A stretch of DNA of 64,000 nt from Siphonodentalium dalli (GCA_032622095.1 CP136066.1:48394911-48458910), one strand, 5' to 3'; positions 10,689 to 25,111 are shown, counted from the stretch's first letter. Notes: a model not told the origin generated them from the letters alone. Numbers and translations: made by a program.

Positions 10689-11765
10689 TTGAGCGTATGG
10701 AAAGTTACAATTGACTTTTCTGGCCAAGGGGTGGGTAACTCTAACTTAGCGTTCAATGAATTCCACCCAACAATTAAGTTCACCATGGAACATTCATCAT
10801 CTGATATAAACTTTCTGGACGTCAAGGTCAAAATTTCCGACGGCCAGATAAACACAGAAGTTTATAGAAAATCTACTGACAGATATATTTACCTCCATCC
10901 CACGAGTTTCCACCAGAATCACACTAAGCGTTCTGTTGTCTACAGCCAAAGTCTGGGGTATTCGCGAATTAATTCCGATGAGACGACCCGCGATGACCAA
11001 CTTAAAACATTATCATCTGCGTTCGTCGAGCTTGGGTATGATAAAAAACTTGTACAGAGAGAGGTGGACAAAGCGAAAGCAAAGGACAGAAAGGATTTGC
11101 TCACGTACAACACAAAGGGACTGTCCGATCTTGTCCCGCTTGTAGTGACATACCACCCTGACCTCGTTTAGAGAAATTACGAAACATTGTTACGGAGTCG
11201 CATGATATGCTTACTGATGACAATTACTTGGCGAAGGTATTCCCAGAAAAACCAGTAGTCGCTACTCGCCAACCACCTAATTTAAAATGTAAAATTGGGT
11301 CGTCTTCCATTAACTCTGGTGGAAACGATATACCTACAGGAACAAGTCCTTGCGGAAGACGCAGGTGCGAGACGTGCTCGCTCATCTGTAATAACGATAT
11401 TTACACAAAATCCGGTCGGAAATTCAACCCCGCCGGATCATATTCTTGTGTGTCGAGTGGGATTGTTTACTAAATGTCGTGTGCGAAATGTCCCAATGTA
11501 CATTAAATTGGTGAGACGAGACAGCCGTTGATTAAACGAATAACAGGACATAGACAAAACATTCGTTCACGAGATGCTGGAATACCCATGCACAGCTGTC
11601 CAATTTGGCGCACCAGGACACTCTGTTTCAGACATGCGGGTACAAGTACTCCAATGTGGACTGACCAACACTTTTCAGAGACGAATTACTGAACAAAGAC
11701 TTATCCATATGTTTGACAGTCTGAATTCCGGGATAAACAGGGACGCTGGTTTCATGGCCTCGTGA
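10689..11765 (+). mobile_element. Penelope-like retroelement remnant (RT C-terminus plus GIY-YIG region)
   Basis: The first block (about 10,689-11,170) encodes the late reverse-transcriptase region typical of Penelope-like elements, with INFLDVKVKISDGQINTEVY and RKSTDRYIYLHPTSFHQNH. Downstream blocks carry the Cys-rich lead-in PCGRRRCETCS (about 11,350) and the end of the GIY-YIG part with PGHSVSDM (about 11,615). The N-terminal half of the RT is absent. The copy is 5'-truncated, interrupted several times and old; it is a fossil. It differs in sequence from the pair at 16.7-19.1 kb, so it is a separate lineage. Confidence 0.8.
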
Positions 11766-11989
11766 CGCACCACATCTGAACATTAATAATAACGATACAT
11801 ACACGTAGGCCTACACATGTGTGGAAACGCGCGTTCTTATTGTTCAAATTGTAAGACTAACTTTTTAGCGCGAAAAAACAGCATATAACGTTATCACCAA
11901 GGAGATGTCACCAAGGGCTGTGTGACGTTGACGTTACGCCAAACTTTGTTCAACCGTGCATTGATGTAACTCCATTTGCATTAGTGTTT

Positions 11990-12083
11990 CTGAATACTAA
12001 ATTGACACCACGAGTGGGATTGATGATAAAAATAAATCGTCAATCCTACGAGTTGTGTACATTCTGTATTCAGAAACACTACG
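11990..12083. repeat. Foldback hairpin, relative of the actin-flank hairpin
   Basis: AGTGTTTCTGAATACTAAAT at about 11,985 is mirrored by GTATTCAGAAACACT at about 12,067-12,081, with CACGAGTGGGATTGA inside. The same ends and inner motif occur in the larger foldback after each actin gene (28,290-28,432 and equivalents), so these belong to one family. Confidence 0.65.
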
Positions 12084-12387
12084 TGTGTATTTTGTTTGTA
12101 TCATGATCCTACCGATAAGAATAATATTAGAAAGTCAGAACTTAAACTGACATCGAATAAATGTGTCAACTCAGTACATTAGTGCTGTTAACTGGCGAAG
12201 GGTTATGATACCTGAGGGAATTGTGAAAGTGTATAAAACAACTATTGAAATGTATAACTAACGTTTTGTTTATTAACTTTTTGTTAACTTGTATCTATAT
12301 TTTCCCACGGTGTTACTGTAACGCGGCAATTTTAAATTGTAGTCCCCACTGTAGGTATATCACTTTGCCGTTCAAAACGTATGGGAA

Positions 12388-14095
12388 ACGTTTATACATA
12401 CAACGTGTCTTTATACATACAACGTGCCTTTATACCTACAACGTGTCTTTATACATACAACGTGCCTTTATACCTACAACGTGCCTTTATACCTACAACG
12501 TGCCTTTATACCTACAACGTGCCTTTATACCTACAACGTGCCTTTATACACACAACGTGCCTTTATACATACAACGTGCCTTTATACCTACAACGTGCCT
12601 TTATACATACAACGTGCATTTATACATACAACGTGCCTTTATACATACAACGTGTCTTTATACATACAACGTGCCTTTATACATACAACGTGCATGTATA
12701 CATACAACGTGCCCTTATATACACAGCGTGCCTTTATACCTACAACGTGTCTTTATACCTACAACGTGCCTTTATACCTACAACGTGCCTTTATACCTAC
12801 AACGTGCCTTTATACATACAACGTGCCTTTATACACACAACGTGCCTTTATACATACAACGTGCCTTTATACATACAACGTGCCTTTATACATACAACGT
12901 GCATTTATACATACAACGTGCCTTTATACATACAACGTGTCTTTATACCTACAACGTGCCTTTATACATACAACGTGCATTTATACATACAACGTGCCCT
13001 TATATACGCAACGTGCCTTTATACCTACAACGTGTCTTTATACATACAACGTGCCTTTATACATACAACGTGCCTTTATACATACAACGTGCCTTTATAC
13101 ATACACCGTGCATTTATACATATAACGTGCCTTTATACATACAACGTGCCTTTATACATACAACGTGCCTTTATACCTACAACGTGCCTTTATACCTACA
13201 ACGTGCCTTTATACCTACAACGTGCCTTTATACCTACAACGTGCCTTTATACCTACAACGTGCCTTTATACACACAACGTGCCTTTATACATACAACGTG
13301 CATTTATACCTACAACGTGCCTTTATACATACAACGTGCATTTATACATACAACGTGCCTTTATACATACAACGTGTCTTTATACCTACAACGTGCCTTT
13401 ATACATACAACGTGCATTTATACATACAACGTGCCCTTATATACACAACGTGCCTTTATACCTACAACGTGTCTTTATACATACAACGTGCCTTTATACA
13501 TACAACGTGCCTTTATACATACAACGTGCATGTATACATACAACGTGTCTTTAAACACACAACGTGCCTTTATACCTACAACGTGTCTTTATACATACAA
13601 CGTGCCTTTATACATGCAACGTGCATTTATACATACAACGTGCCTTTATACACACAACGTGCCTTTATACTTACAACGTGCCTTTATACCTACAACCTGC
13701 CTTTATACATACAACGTGCATTTATACATACAACGTGCCTTTATACACACAACGTGCCTTTATACCTACAATGTGTCTTTATCCATACAACGTCTCTTTA
13801 TACCTACAACGTGCCTTTATAACTACAACGTGCCTTTATATATACAACGTGTATGTATACCTACAACGTGCCTTTATACATACAATGCGCCTGTGTACAT
13901 ACAACGTGCCTTTATATATACAACGTGCCTTTATACCTATAACGTGCCTTTATACATACAATGTGCCTTTATACCTACAACTTGCCTTTATACCTATAAC
14001 GTGCCTTTATACATACAACGTGCCTTTATACATACAACGTGCCTTTATACATACAAAGTTCCTTTATATCTACAACGTGCCTTTATACCTGCAGT
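12388..14095 (+). repeat. 19-bp minisatellite, about 90 units
   Basis: The unit is CTTTATACATACAACGTGC with frequent variants (ACCTAC for ACATAC; GTGTC, GTGCA or GTGCC at the end). Because 19 is not a multiple of three and the unit has no stop codon when repeated, all three plus-strand frames stay open for hundreds of codons. They encode a 19-residue repeat of the type YNVPLYIQRAFIPTTCLYT. The reverse strand contains TAA in the unit and is closed in every frame. The variants form runs, suggesting local duplication. I see no promoter or splice signals making it a gene. Confidence 0.95.
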
Positions 14096-14209
14096 GAAGA
14101 TTAACAATATTGTTTCACAATGACCTTTACTGCTATAGTATAGAGTATGTGGTCATAGTATACATACAGTTATAACTCAGCCGATTGACACATGTTCTTG
14201 AAATTTAAA

Positions 14210-14545
14210 CTACCACTTAATTCCCTTTGGTAACCGCACTCTTCATTGTACAAGCGCTTTCAGCAACTATAAAGGCCATATCACGACATTGCCAGCTTTA
14301 GTGGTTGAGGAAATCCGCACACTTACGGCTAATCGAACAGTGATTTCAATGGCTGATAAACTCGCCGACCATGTGCGGCAAACCACCGGCCATCGGCGAG
14401 TAACTGACAACTCCACCAGATAACGATTTCGAGTTACAAAGTCCGCGATGGAAACATGTGGAATTGAACCCCATCGTCAGCGCTGGAGGGCGAGGCGACT
14501 TGTAGTTGTACCCCTTACCGACTGAGCCACGGAGGCCCCCAGTTT
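14210..14545 (-). repeat. tRNA-derived SINE
   Basis: On the minus strand an A box TGGCTCAGTCGGTAAG (14,514-14,529) and a B box GGTTCAATTCC (14,460-14,470) lie about 60 bp apart, in the register of a tRNA with a long variable arm. The 5' end CCTCCG has no complementary 3' acceptor strand, so this is a SINE head, not a working tRNA gene. The body seems to run to about 14,210 and includes GAAAGCGCTTGTAC. The exact 3' end is not clear. Confidence 0.65.
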
Positions 14546-14576
14546 TACGTTGAAAACAATTCAAACGATCGTAATT

Positions 14577-16420
14577 GAGAACGCTCTTTATTATATATTG
14601 CTTGTTGGCGACAAAAACACGGACGCTCTTTATTATCTATTGCTTGTTGGCGACGAAAGCAAGGACGCTCTTTATTATCTATTGCTTGTTGGCGATGATA
14701 GCACGGACGCTCTTTATTATATATTGCTTGTTGGCGACGATAGCAAGGACGCTCTTTATTATCTATTGCTTGTTGGCGATGATACATGTAGTACGGACGC
14801 TCGTTATTATCTATTGCTTGTTGGCGACGAAAGCATGGACGCTCTTTATTATATATTGCTTGTCGGCGATGATAGAACGGACGCTCTGTATTATGTATTG
14901 CTTGTTGGCCATGATAGAACGGACGCTCTTTATTATATATAGCTTGTTTGCGATGATAGTACGGACGCTCTTTATTATATATAGCTTGTTGGCGATGATA
15001 ACACGGACGCTCTTTATTATAATTATATTGCCTGTTGGTGACGAAACATGGACGCTCTTTATTATCTATTGCTTGTTGGCGACGAAAGCGCGGACGCTCT
15101 TTGTTATATATTGCTTGTTGGCGACGAAAGCACGGACGCTCTTTATTATCTATTGCTTGTTGGTGGCGAAAGAATTGACCCCCCCCCCATTTTATATATT
15201 GATTGTTGGCGATGATAGCACATACGCTCTTTATTATCTATTGCTTGTTGGCGATGATAGAACGCACGCTCTTTATTATCTATTGCGTGTTGGCGATGAT
15301 AGCATGGACGCTCTTTATTATGTATTGCTTGCTGGCGATGATAGAATGGACGCTCTTTATTATCTATTGCTTGTTGGCGATGGTAGCATGTACGCTCTGT
15401 ATTATATATTGCTTGTTGGCGACGATAGAACGGACGCTCTTTATTATCTATTGCTTGTTGGCGACGATAGCAAGGACGCTCTTTATTATATAGTATCTGC
15501 TTGTTGGCGATGGTAGCATGGACGCTCTTTATTATATATTGCTTGTTGACGATGGTAGCATGGACGCTCTTTATTATCTATTGCTTGTTGGAGACGATAG
15601 CAAGGACGCTCTTTATTATATAGTATCTGCTTGTTGGCGATGGTAGCATGGGCGCTCTTTATTATATATTGCTTGTTGGCGATGATAGCACGGACGCTCT
15701 TTATTATATATTGCTTGTTGGCGATGATAGCAAGGACGCTCTTTATTATATATTGCTTGTTGGCGATGGTAGCATTGACGCTCTTTAGTATGTATTGCTT
15801 GTTGGTGATGATAGAACTGACGCTCTTTATTATCTATTGCTTGTTGGCGATGATAGCACAGACGCTCTTTATTATCTATTGCTTGTTGACGATGGTAGCA
15901 TGGACGCTCTTTATTATCTATTGCTTGTTGGCGATGGTAGCATGGACGCTCTTTATTATCTATTGCTTGTTGGCGATGGTAGCACGGACGCTCTTTATTA
16001 TCTATTGCTTGTTGGCGATGGTAGCATGGACGCTCTTTATTATCTATTGCTTGTTGGCGATGGTAGAACATACGCTCTTTATTAGTTATTGCTTGCTGGC
16101 GATGATAGCACGGACGCTCTTTATTATATATTGCTTGTTGGCGATGGTAGCATTGACGCTCTTTAGTATGTATTGCTTGTTGGTGCTGATAGAACGGACG
16201 CTCTTTATTATCTATTGTTTGTTGGCGATGGTAGCATTGACGCTCTTTAGTATGTATTGCTTGTTGGTGATGATAGAACGGACGCTCTTTATTATCTATT
16301 GCTTGTTGGCGATGTTAGCACATACGCTCTTTATTATCTATTGCTTGTTGGCGACGATAGCAAGGACGCTCGTTATTATCTATTGCTTGTTGGCGACGAT
16401 AGCAAGGACGCTCTTTATTA
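14577..16420 (+). repeat. 42-bp minisatellite, about 44 units
   Basis: The unit runs from CTCTTTATTATCTATTGCTT through GTTGGCGATGATAGCACGGACG. Being 14 codons long it keeps two plus frames open (DALYYLLLVGDDST and a hydrophobic RTLFIIYCLLAMIA) and one minus frame (YHRQQAIDNKERPC). A longer variant containing TATATAGTATCTGCTTG occurs at about 15,484 and 15,614, showing a local block duplication. A few units are damaged (15,010-15,060 and 15,175-15,200, the latter with a run of C). These are repeat-born frames, not proven genes. Confidence 0.95.
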
Positions 16421-16690
16421 GACGCGATCCTTGGAATTTATGCAGACTGAGAAACATTCAAAACGTGTCAAAACCTCCGATTAAAGGCCCACTTAATTTT
16501 CGAGTCACCGATTATTTTTTATAGTGCCTTGATATACGGTTTTAATAAAAATCTATGCCATAAAATGTGATTAGAATACTATAATTCATCACCATTTGGA
16601 ACGTCTGTGTCTCAGAAGGTGCCCATGGAGTAATAGAAAATACAATAGACAATCTAGCCCAAAGGGACTTCATCGTGATACAACAAAAAT
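16421..16690. other. Spacer; no gene
   Basis: Contains GGCCCACTTAATTTTCGAG at about 16,485, whose inverse TCGAAAATTAAGTGGGTC recurs at about 19,513, so the Penelope-like pair is framed by a short inverted motif. Confidence 0.4.
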
Positions 16691-16699
16691 AACAAGGTA

Positions 16700-18225
16700 A
16701 CACTCTTATTGGAAATTTTCGGCCACATGGCCTTCTTCAGCCAAAACAAGTTATACAGGTACAATCAATATTAATGTTGACTCTAATTTAACAATTCCGT
16801 TTGATAGTCACACCTTTGCTTCGACGTTTGTGCCTCGATCGACGATGACGTAATTATATGACGTTGCTTTCACCTGTGCCGTAAATTCGATTGCGAATTC
16901 AGTCCATTCGGAATCCGCGTGTCCAATCGCCTGATCCAGGCCTCTTCCTTCACAAGACGCAACTGTAGTCCACCATTTACCATGTCCAGAACGGAAAACA
17001 TAGGTCACGGGCACAATGTCCATTTGAATTGAAATGAGAATAAACAGGCTTCTCAACATTGTCTATATCCCGGATATGTTCTTTCATCCGTTCCCCTAAT
17101 GTGCGTTCTGTTTCACCAATATAAACACCTGTTCCGCATTTCCTACATGACAAACAATAAACCACATTTTGTGTTTTACAATTAACATTATGCCTAACAG
17201 TATACGACTTTGTTTTCACGGAGTTCATTACTGGTTCAAATGAAATTGAACTACATACTTTACAGTCTTTACCACACAGGGGAACAGGACCCGGTGTCGA
17301 GCGGACCAAACGTTTTGTCTTTGCGTGTACCAATATATCACAGATATTTGAGTCTCTCCTGAACGCAACAGGTGGAGGCTCAGAAAACACTGTTTTCATC
17401 CGTTCCGAGTCACGGAGCACGTTCATGTGGTTTTGCGTTATCGACCTAATGTCCCGAATGTTATTCGAGAACGTGGCGACTAGAGGAACTCTTGTTGTTG
17501 CAGCCTTTTCGCGCTTTTTCCTGTGTAGAAGTACACCCCTATCCAATTTATCCACTCTTGTCATTTGCATCTCAATAAATTTGAAGCTGTATCGACGTAG
17601 TCTGAGTTGCTTCTTAAGTTTCCCCCTCTGTCGCACATAGTCCTTTTCTTTCTCGCAAATCCGCCGAATTCGCACTCCTAATCCATATATCATCGACTTC
17701 TTTGTATGTGCGGTGGTCAGACTTGCTATTGAGATACATTTGTTTGTCGGTGGGTTTCTGGTATAAGTCAGTGTAAATATCTGTGTTAGTTAATTTTACA
17801 TATACATGTCCAAGAACTCAATCTTCTCCCTGGTGTACCTCAATTCCACTTTTATATTTGGATGTATGCTGTTAGAATAGTCATAAAATTCCATCAAACT
17901 CCAGATTCCAAAACTGTCATCTATATATGTAGCGCTTGTAAAAAGCAGGAGATTCCTTAAACATCATCAGTTTCTCGTCCCACTTCCGCATATATGAACA
18001 AGCATAGTTCCTACCCAGTCTGGAGCCGGTCGCTACACATTCCTGTTGGATAAAATACTCTTCCCCTAAGCTAAACACATTGTTGTCCAAAACACATTCT
18101 ATCATTTTAATAACTTGGTCTGTTGGTATGTGTTTATCGCTCCTTTGGTCAAGCTCTTCTCTACATGCCTCAATACCCTCCTTCCTCGGAATCGACGGAT
18201 ACAGCTTGCATACCTCGAAACAAAA
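16700..18225 (-). mobile_element. Penelope-like retroelement, minus-strand copy
   Basis: Reading right to left, this carries the C-terminal half of a Penelope-type reverse transcriptase (GSRLGRNYACSYMRKWDEKL, then YIDDSFGIW, the catalytic-box region) followed by a linker. A GIY-YIG endonuclease region then follows (NVVYCLSCRKCGTGVYIGET at about 17,110-17,170, ending with SHFNSNGH). The 3' untranslated part contains CTGAAGA-GGCC-ATGT-GGCC-GAAA at 16,716-16,740. The copy is 5'-truncated and has several breaks. It meets an inverted sister at about 18,226. Confidence 0.85.
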
Positions 18226-19120
18226 TATACAGCTCCAAATTTATTGAGATGCAAATGACAAGAGTGGATAAATTGGATAGGGATGTACTTCTACACAGGA
18301 AAAAGCGCGAAAAGGCTGCAACAACAAGAGTTCCTGTAGTAGCCATGTTCTCGAATAACCTTCCGGACATTAGGTCGATAACGCAAAACCACATGAACGA
18401 GCTCCATGACTCGGAACGGATGAAAAAAGTGTTTTCTGAGCCTCCACTTGTTGCGTTCAGGAGAGGATCAAATATCTGTGATATATTGGTACACGCAAAG
18501 ACAAAACATCTGGTCCGCTCGACACCGGGTCCTGTTCCCCTGTGCGGTAAAGACTAAAGTGTGTAGTTCAATTTCATTTGAACCAGTAATGAACTCCGTC
18601 GTATACTGTTAGGCATAATGTTAATTGTAAAACACAAAATGTGGTTTATTGTTTGTCATGTAGGAAATGCGGAACAGGTTTTTATATTGGTGAAACAGAA
18701 CGCACATTAGGGGAACAGATTAAAGAACATATCCGGGATATAGACAATGTTGAGAAGCCTGTTTATTCTCTTTCAATTCAAATGGACATTGTGCCCGTGA
18801 CCTAATGTTTTCCGTTCTGGACATGGTAAATGGTGGACTACAGTTGCGTCTTGTGAAGGAAGGGGCCTGGATCAGGCGATTGGACACGCGGATTACGAAT
18901 GGACTGAATTCGCAATCGAATTCACGGCACAGGTGAAAGCAACGTCATATAATTACGTCATCGTCGATCGAGGCACAAACGTCGAAGCAAAGGTGTGACT
19001 ATCAAACGGACTTGTTAAATTAGAGTCAACATTAATATTGATTGTACCTGTATAACTTGTTTTGGCTGAAGAAGGCCATGTGGCCGAAAATGTCCAATAA
19101 GACTGTTACCTTGTTATTTG
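18226..19120 (+). mobile_element. Penelope-like retroelement, plus-strand copy
   Basis: This is the same lineage as the minus-strand copy and is very similar to it (KFIEMQMTRVDKLDRDVLLH, then RSTPGPVPLCGKD, then the GIY-YIG portion FYIGETERTL in another frame). It is more strongly 5'-truncated, with only the linker and GIY-YIG parts present, and is interrupted. It ends with the same 3' region, GTACCTGTATAACTTG and CTGAAGAAGGCC. The pair lie head to head. Inverted, partly truncated neighbours are a known habit of Penelope-like elements. Confidence 0.85.
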
Positions 19121-19368
19121 TAATCGAAAATAGCTGAAATCGTTAAATAATTCCCCGTGTTATGGCTCCGAGAATGCAACAGAATTTAAACTGCAGTTTA
19201 TTTTCAATGGAAGGGGAATAACTCTATATGTAAAGATATAAATTTATTCACCTTCTATTGAAAATAATCGACTTTGTGCAGAAAATTTCGCACAGAACAG
19301 ATGTCGATATCTCAACAAAAACAACATGTTCACAGTTTATTACATCGAATAAGTTGAAAATACTTTCA
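19121..19368. other. Spacer; no gene
   Basis: No recognisable frame. Confidence 0.35.
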
Positions 19369-19513
19369 AATGGTATATAATATGGAATATATTTTATATA
19401 ATGTAATCTGGGGGTTCATGGTATATAATATGGAATATATTTTATATAATGTAATCTGGGGGTTCATGGTATATAATATGGAATATATTTTATATAATGT
19501 AATCTGGGGGTTC
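19369..19513 (+). repeat. 48-bp tandem triplication
   Basis: Three nearly identical 48-bp units, each containing ATGGTATATAATATGGAATA and ending GTAATCTGGGGGTTC. Confidence 0.9.
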
Positions 19514-20632
19514 GAAAATTAAGTGGGTCTTCAATGGTTTCGTGGATACGTTCAAATTAATTCATTTCTGGTATAGAAATAGTACAAATGATGATTTTAT
19601 TATGTTAAACTGACAGGGCTTCTTTAATAGTCTAACATCATTATTAACCTATATTTATCATCAGGATCGGAACGGGATTCACATGTAACAACTTAACCTT
19701 TCACGAAGTCCTTCTGGCATACGAGGACATATTGATCTACTTAGTGAATATTTATCGTCGTTTGATTTGCCAAGTGAACTCGGCGCATATCATTGATATA
19801 ACAAACCACTTTTATATGATGATCGTGTCGTTATTTGTTTAAAATACGTATCAATTGACATATACGCACCCGTTCCCTCATTAAAATCAACATATTCGCC
19901 CATGTTAGGGGACCTCCGCGAATTCGGGGAACTCCACAAATAGGGACCTACTGCAAATCGTCACACCGATATGACATTGGGAATTCCCATGATTATTTAT
20001 ATATTTCTGACGTCACATGAACAAAGTTTCTTTCAACATAGCCACCAGAGATCTCTAGCGTTAGTTACGGTTTTAGTTATTAGTTTTACAATATGTTATT
20101 AGTTTTACAATAAGGTCTATTAGTTTTACAATAACTTAACTACGGTTTTAGTTATTGTTTTACAATAAGTTATTAGTTTTACAATAAAGTCTATTAATTT
20201 TACAATAAGTTATTAGTTTTAAAATAAGTTAATTACGGTTTTAGTTATTAGTTTTACAATAAGTTATTAGTTTTACAATAAGGTCTATTAGTTTGATAAC
20301 AATAATCATTCTTCGTGGGAAATCGTCTATTGGTTTGAAATATGTCTATTGATTAAGCAAATATGGCTATTGAAACGGATTGTACGTTTATTGAATATGC
20401 GATATCTGTACTAATTGTTTGTTATTGGATATTAGTTGAACAAAGAATACTATTAAATTAAACTAGAAGATTAATTCTGCATCGGTCAACAGTTATTATG
20501 AATCTATATCTACTAAAACGGAATTGTCTCTTATTGAATCCAAGAACGACTATTGGTTTGAAAACGGAGACTTGGTTTGAAATAGATTCCTATTAAATGT
20601 GCGGTGCATGTAATTGTTTTCATAAACCACCA
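19514..20632. other. No gene; degenerate TTAGTTTTACAATAAG repeats at 20,060-20,300
   Basis: The segment 20,060-20,300 has about ten loose copies of TTAGTTTTACAATAAG, some with GTCTA between. Nothing else is recognisable. Confidence 0.5.
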
Positions 20633-21031
20633 TTAACCCTTTACCCAACAGAATGGCCCTGTGCCAATGCATTATCTTATATATGCGAGTCGACCATAGG
20701 TCGCCTCGCATATATAAGAGAATGCATTGGCTTAACACATTAAAAATTATAAAATTGTTAAAGAATGTAAGAAAAAACGGTAAAAAGTGTTAAAAAAGAT
20801 TTTTTTTAGGCCAATGCATTCTCTTATATATGCGAGGCGACCTATGGTCGACTCGCATATATAAGAGAATGCATTGGCACAGGGCATAACTGTAACCATC
20901 ACAATGTGGTCAAGGAGCCGGTTCCAATGATATCCATATTTGTATGGTTCTATTGAGACAGACCGAAGATATTTTAGGCTGTTGAAGCTTTATTTGGCCG
21001 GTTTTGGCCGGTTTGTTGGGTAAAGGGTTAA
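20633..21031 (-). mobile_element. Twin-hairpin TTAA MITE (family M1), copy 2
   Basis: The same element as at 5,086 but in the opposite orientation: left TTAACCCTTTACCCAACA, right TGTTGGGTAAAGGGTTAA, two CCAATGCATTCTCTTATATA hairpins, and the TAAAGCTTCAACAGCC region inverted at its right side. Confidence 0.85.
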
Positions 21032-21332
21032 CTTTTATTTCATGTAATTTCCGACCGAATGGCCGCAAATACTTGTTGGCCTTTTTATGTTGAGCAATTT
21101 GGCAAAAACGAAATTCCATGGCCATATTTGCACGACTAAACAAGCTCACAAATAACAACTCTACGAACTGAGAATGAAGCTGAAAAAGACTATTTGTTCC
21201 GATTGGAAAATCGTCAGATAAATGAAAACAAACAGTTTAATTGTTACATGTGTGCAAACCTATATGTAAAAATACCAAGATTCAATCAGAAACGTTCCCA
21301 TAATAAAGTTGGTAATAAATTAATAATCAATG

Positions 21333-22080
21333 TTCAGATCGCAATGCGCCTAAAACAGAAGACGGAGTTCGATATAAGGGGAGTAACTCAAAACACTATT
21401 GTAGTAAATCGTAAGATGAACTGAGTCGGTGAAACGCGGTGCCCAGCGTTAGAGCCTCGAGTGACATGCTTTGGGGTGGTGTGTACATAAATGGCGCGGG
21501 ATAATGATTTCTGTAAATATAAAGAGCAATTAGTTCAATCTTGTGCCGGAAGTTGATTTTAACCCGCCCCACCAGGTCGCTCGAAACACCCCAAATTCCC
21601 TCCAGGAAATTTAATTTGCCCGCCCACGTCCCGTTCGGTTTTATTTTTTACAAAAGATTTTCCGACGGCTACAGTTGTTCAACATGAAACCCCATGTGGC
21701 TCGAAATTCCAACTGATGGTTATTTAAATAAAACAATTATACCAAAAGTTGAAAACTATCTGACTTTTGGTCAAAAACAAGATATTGCAGATTATATATT
21801 GGTTGAAAAAACTATCAAAACGATTTCAACCTTTTCCTCAATAAATATAATATATAATGTATTCCGAATGACGGAACGTGCAAAAGAAGACATGCACCAT
21901 GCAATTAACCCTTTATATACTAAATAAACATTGGGAAGTGTTCAGCTAATACACATTGGGAAGTGTTCAGCTAATAAACATTGGGAAGTGTTCAGCTAAT
22001 AAACATTGGGAAGTGTTCAGCTAATAAACATTGGGAAGTGTTCAGCTAATAAGCTCAACAAACCGCCATAGGTCTTTGTT
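21333..22080 (+). repeat. Duplicated block, 5' side of actin unit 1
   Basis: Matches 46,258-46,925 over most of its length (GTTCAGATCGCAATG, ACGGAGTTCGATATAAGG, CATGAAACCCCATGTGGCTC). This shows that the duplication behind units 1 and 3 reaches this far upstream of actin. No gene is seen inside. Confidence 0.75.
21927..22051 (+). repeat. 25-bp tandem repeat, five units
   Basis: Unit AAACATTGGGAAGTGTTCAG plus CTAAT. The duplicated block at 46,856 has a single unit, so the array expanded after, or contracted since, the duplication. Confidence 0.9.
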
Positions 22081-22531
22081 GAACTTATCATCTGAACATT
22101 TCCTACCCAAGAATATAAATCATTCTTCAGTTGTGGGGATAGCGTCTCTAAGTTCATACTCTGGGGACCTCATTCTGCAAATGTCCAGCACCATATTTTG
22201 AGACCTGAGCATGAATGGCGTCAAACCGGATGTAGCAGCATCTTTAGAAAATTTTTGTTGGAAATTTATTTTAAATATATACGTAGTGTTTCCTGCCTTC
22301 GATAAGTCATCCAGTTGAAGTATGCCAGCCAGCCACAACACCGTACCTTGCACTGCATGACCAGGTTCTTGTAATTAGCACCCGTATCAAATAATATATA
22401 TATAATTATATTGTTAACCACATGCATCATGCATGCGAATGCACGTGGTGGCAATTGCATCACCATATATGTGATAACAAAATGCTGAGGACCAGATTCC
22501 AAGAAGCGGACCAGGTGGGATCAGAACCGAA

Positions 22532-22537
22532 TATAAG
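22532..22537 (+). promoter_or_regulatory. TATA-like box of actin copy 1
   Basis: TATAAG lies 117 bp upstream of the start codon, at the same place in all three copies. A CArG-like CCATATTTTG (22,191-22,200) and CCATATATGT (about 22,463) lie further upstream. CArG boxes drive many animal actin promoters through SRF. Function here is inferred. Confidence 0.45.
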
Positions 22538-22650
22538 GTCCGATCTGATGGATGGTGTTCAGTAATACAAATCAGCCAACCAAGACATTAACGGCGGAAC
22601 TGCTTGCTCGTATCTGTGTTTTGTTCTTCGCTACTTTCGTGGGATCCTAA

Positions 22651-25071
<2,421 letters not shown>

Positions 25072-25105
25072 TAACTTTGAGCTCAAATTCTGTATTAATT
25101 ATAAA

Positions 25106-25111
25106 ATTAAA
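25106..25111 (+). terminator. Candidate poly(A) signal ATTAAA, actin copy 1
   Basis: ATTAAA lies 35 bp after the stop codon and is conserved in copies 2 (39,432) and 3 (54,300). A stronger AATAAA, 203 bp (copy 2) or 192 bp (copy 3) after the stop codon, lies at 28,047 here because a Helitron-type element was inserted between them. Confidence 0.4.

Noticed and set aside
12245-14123. Open frames of 525 and 580 codons read as repetitive protein genes
   Set aside because: They are produced by the 19-bp minisatellite, are open in all three frames, and have no start context, splice signals or unique domains.
14445-14540. A functional tRNA gene on the minus strand
   Set aside because: A and B boxes are present but the acceptor stem does not pair and the sequence continues as a SINE body.
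14550-16524. Open frames of up to 313 codons, including a hydrophobic repeat resembling membrane segments
   Set aside because: They are translations of the 42-bp minisatellite; open frames on both strands argue against coding selection.
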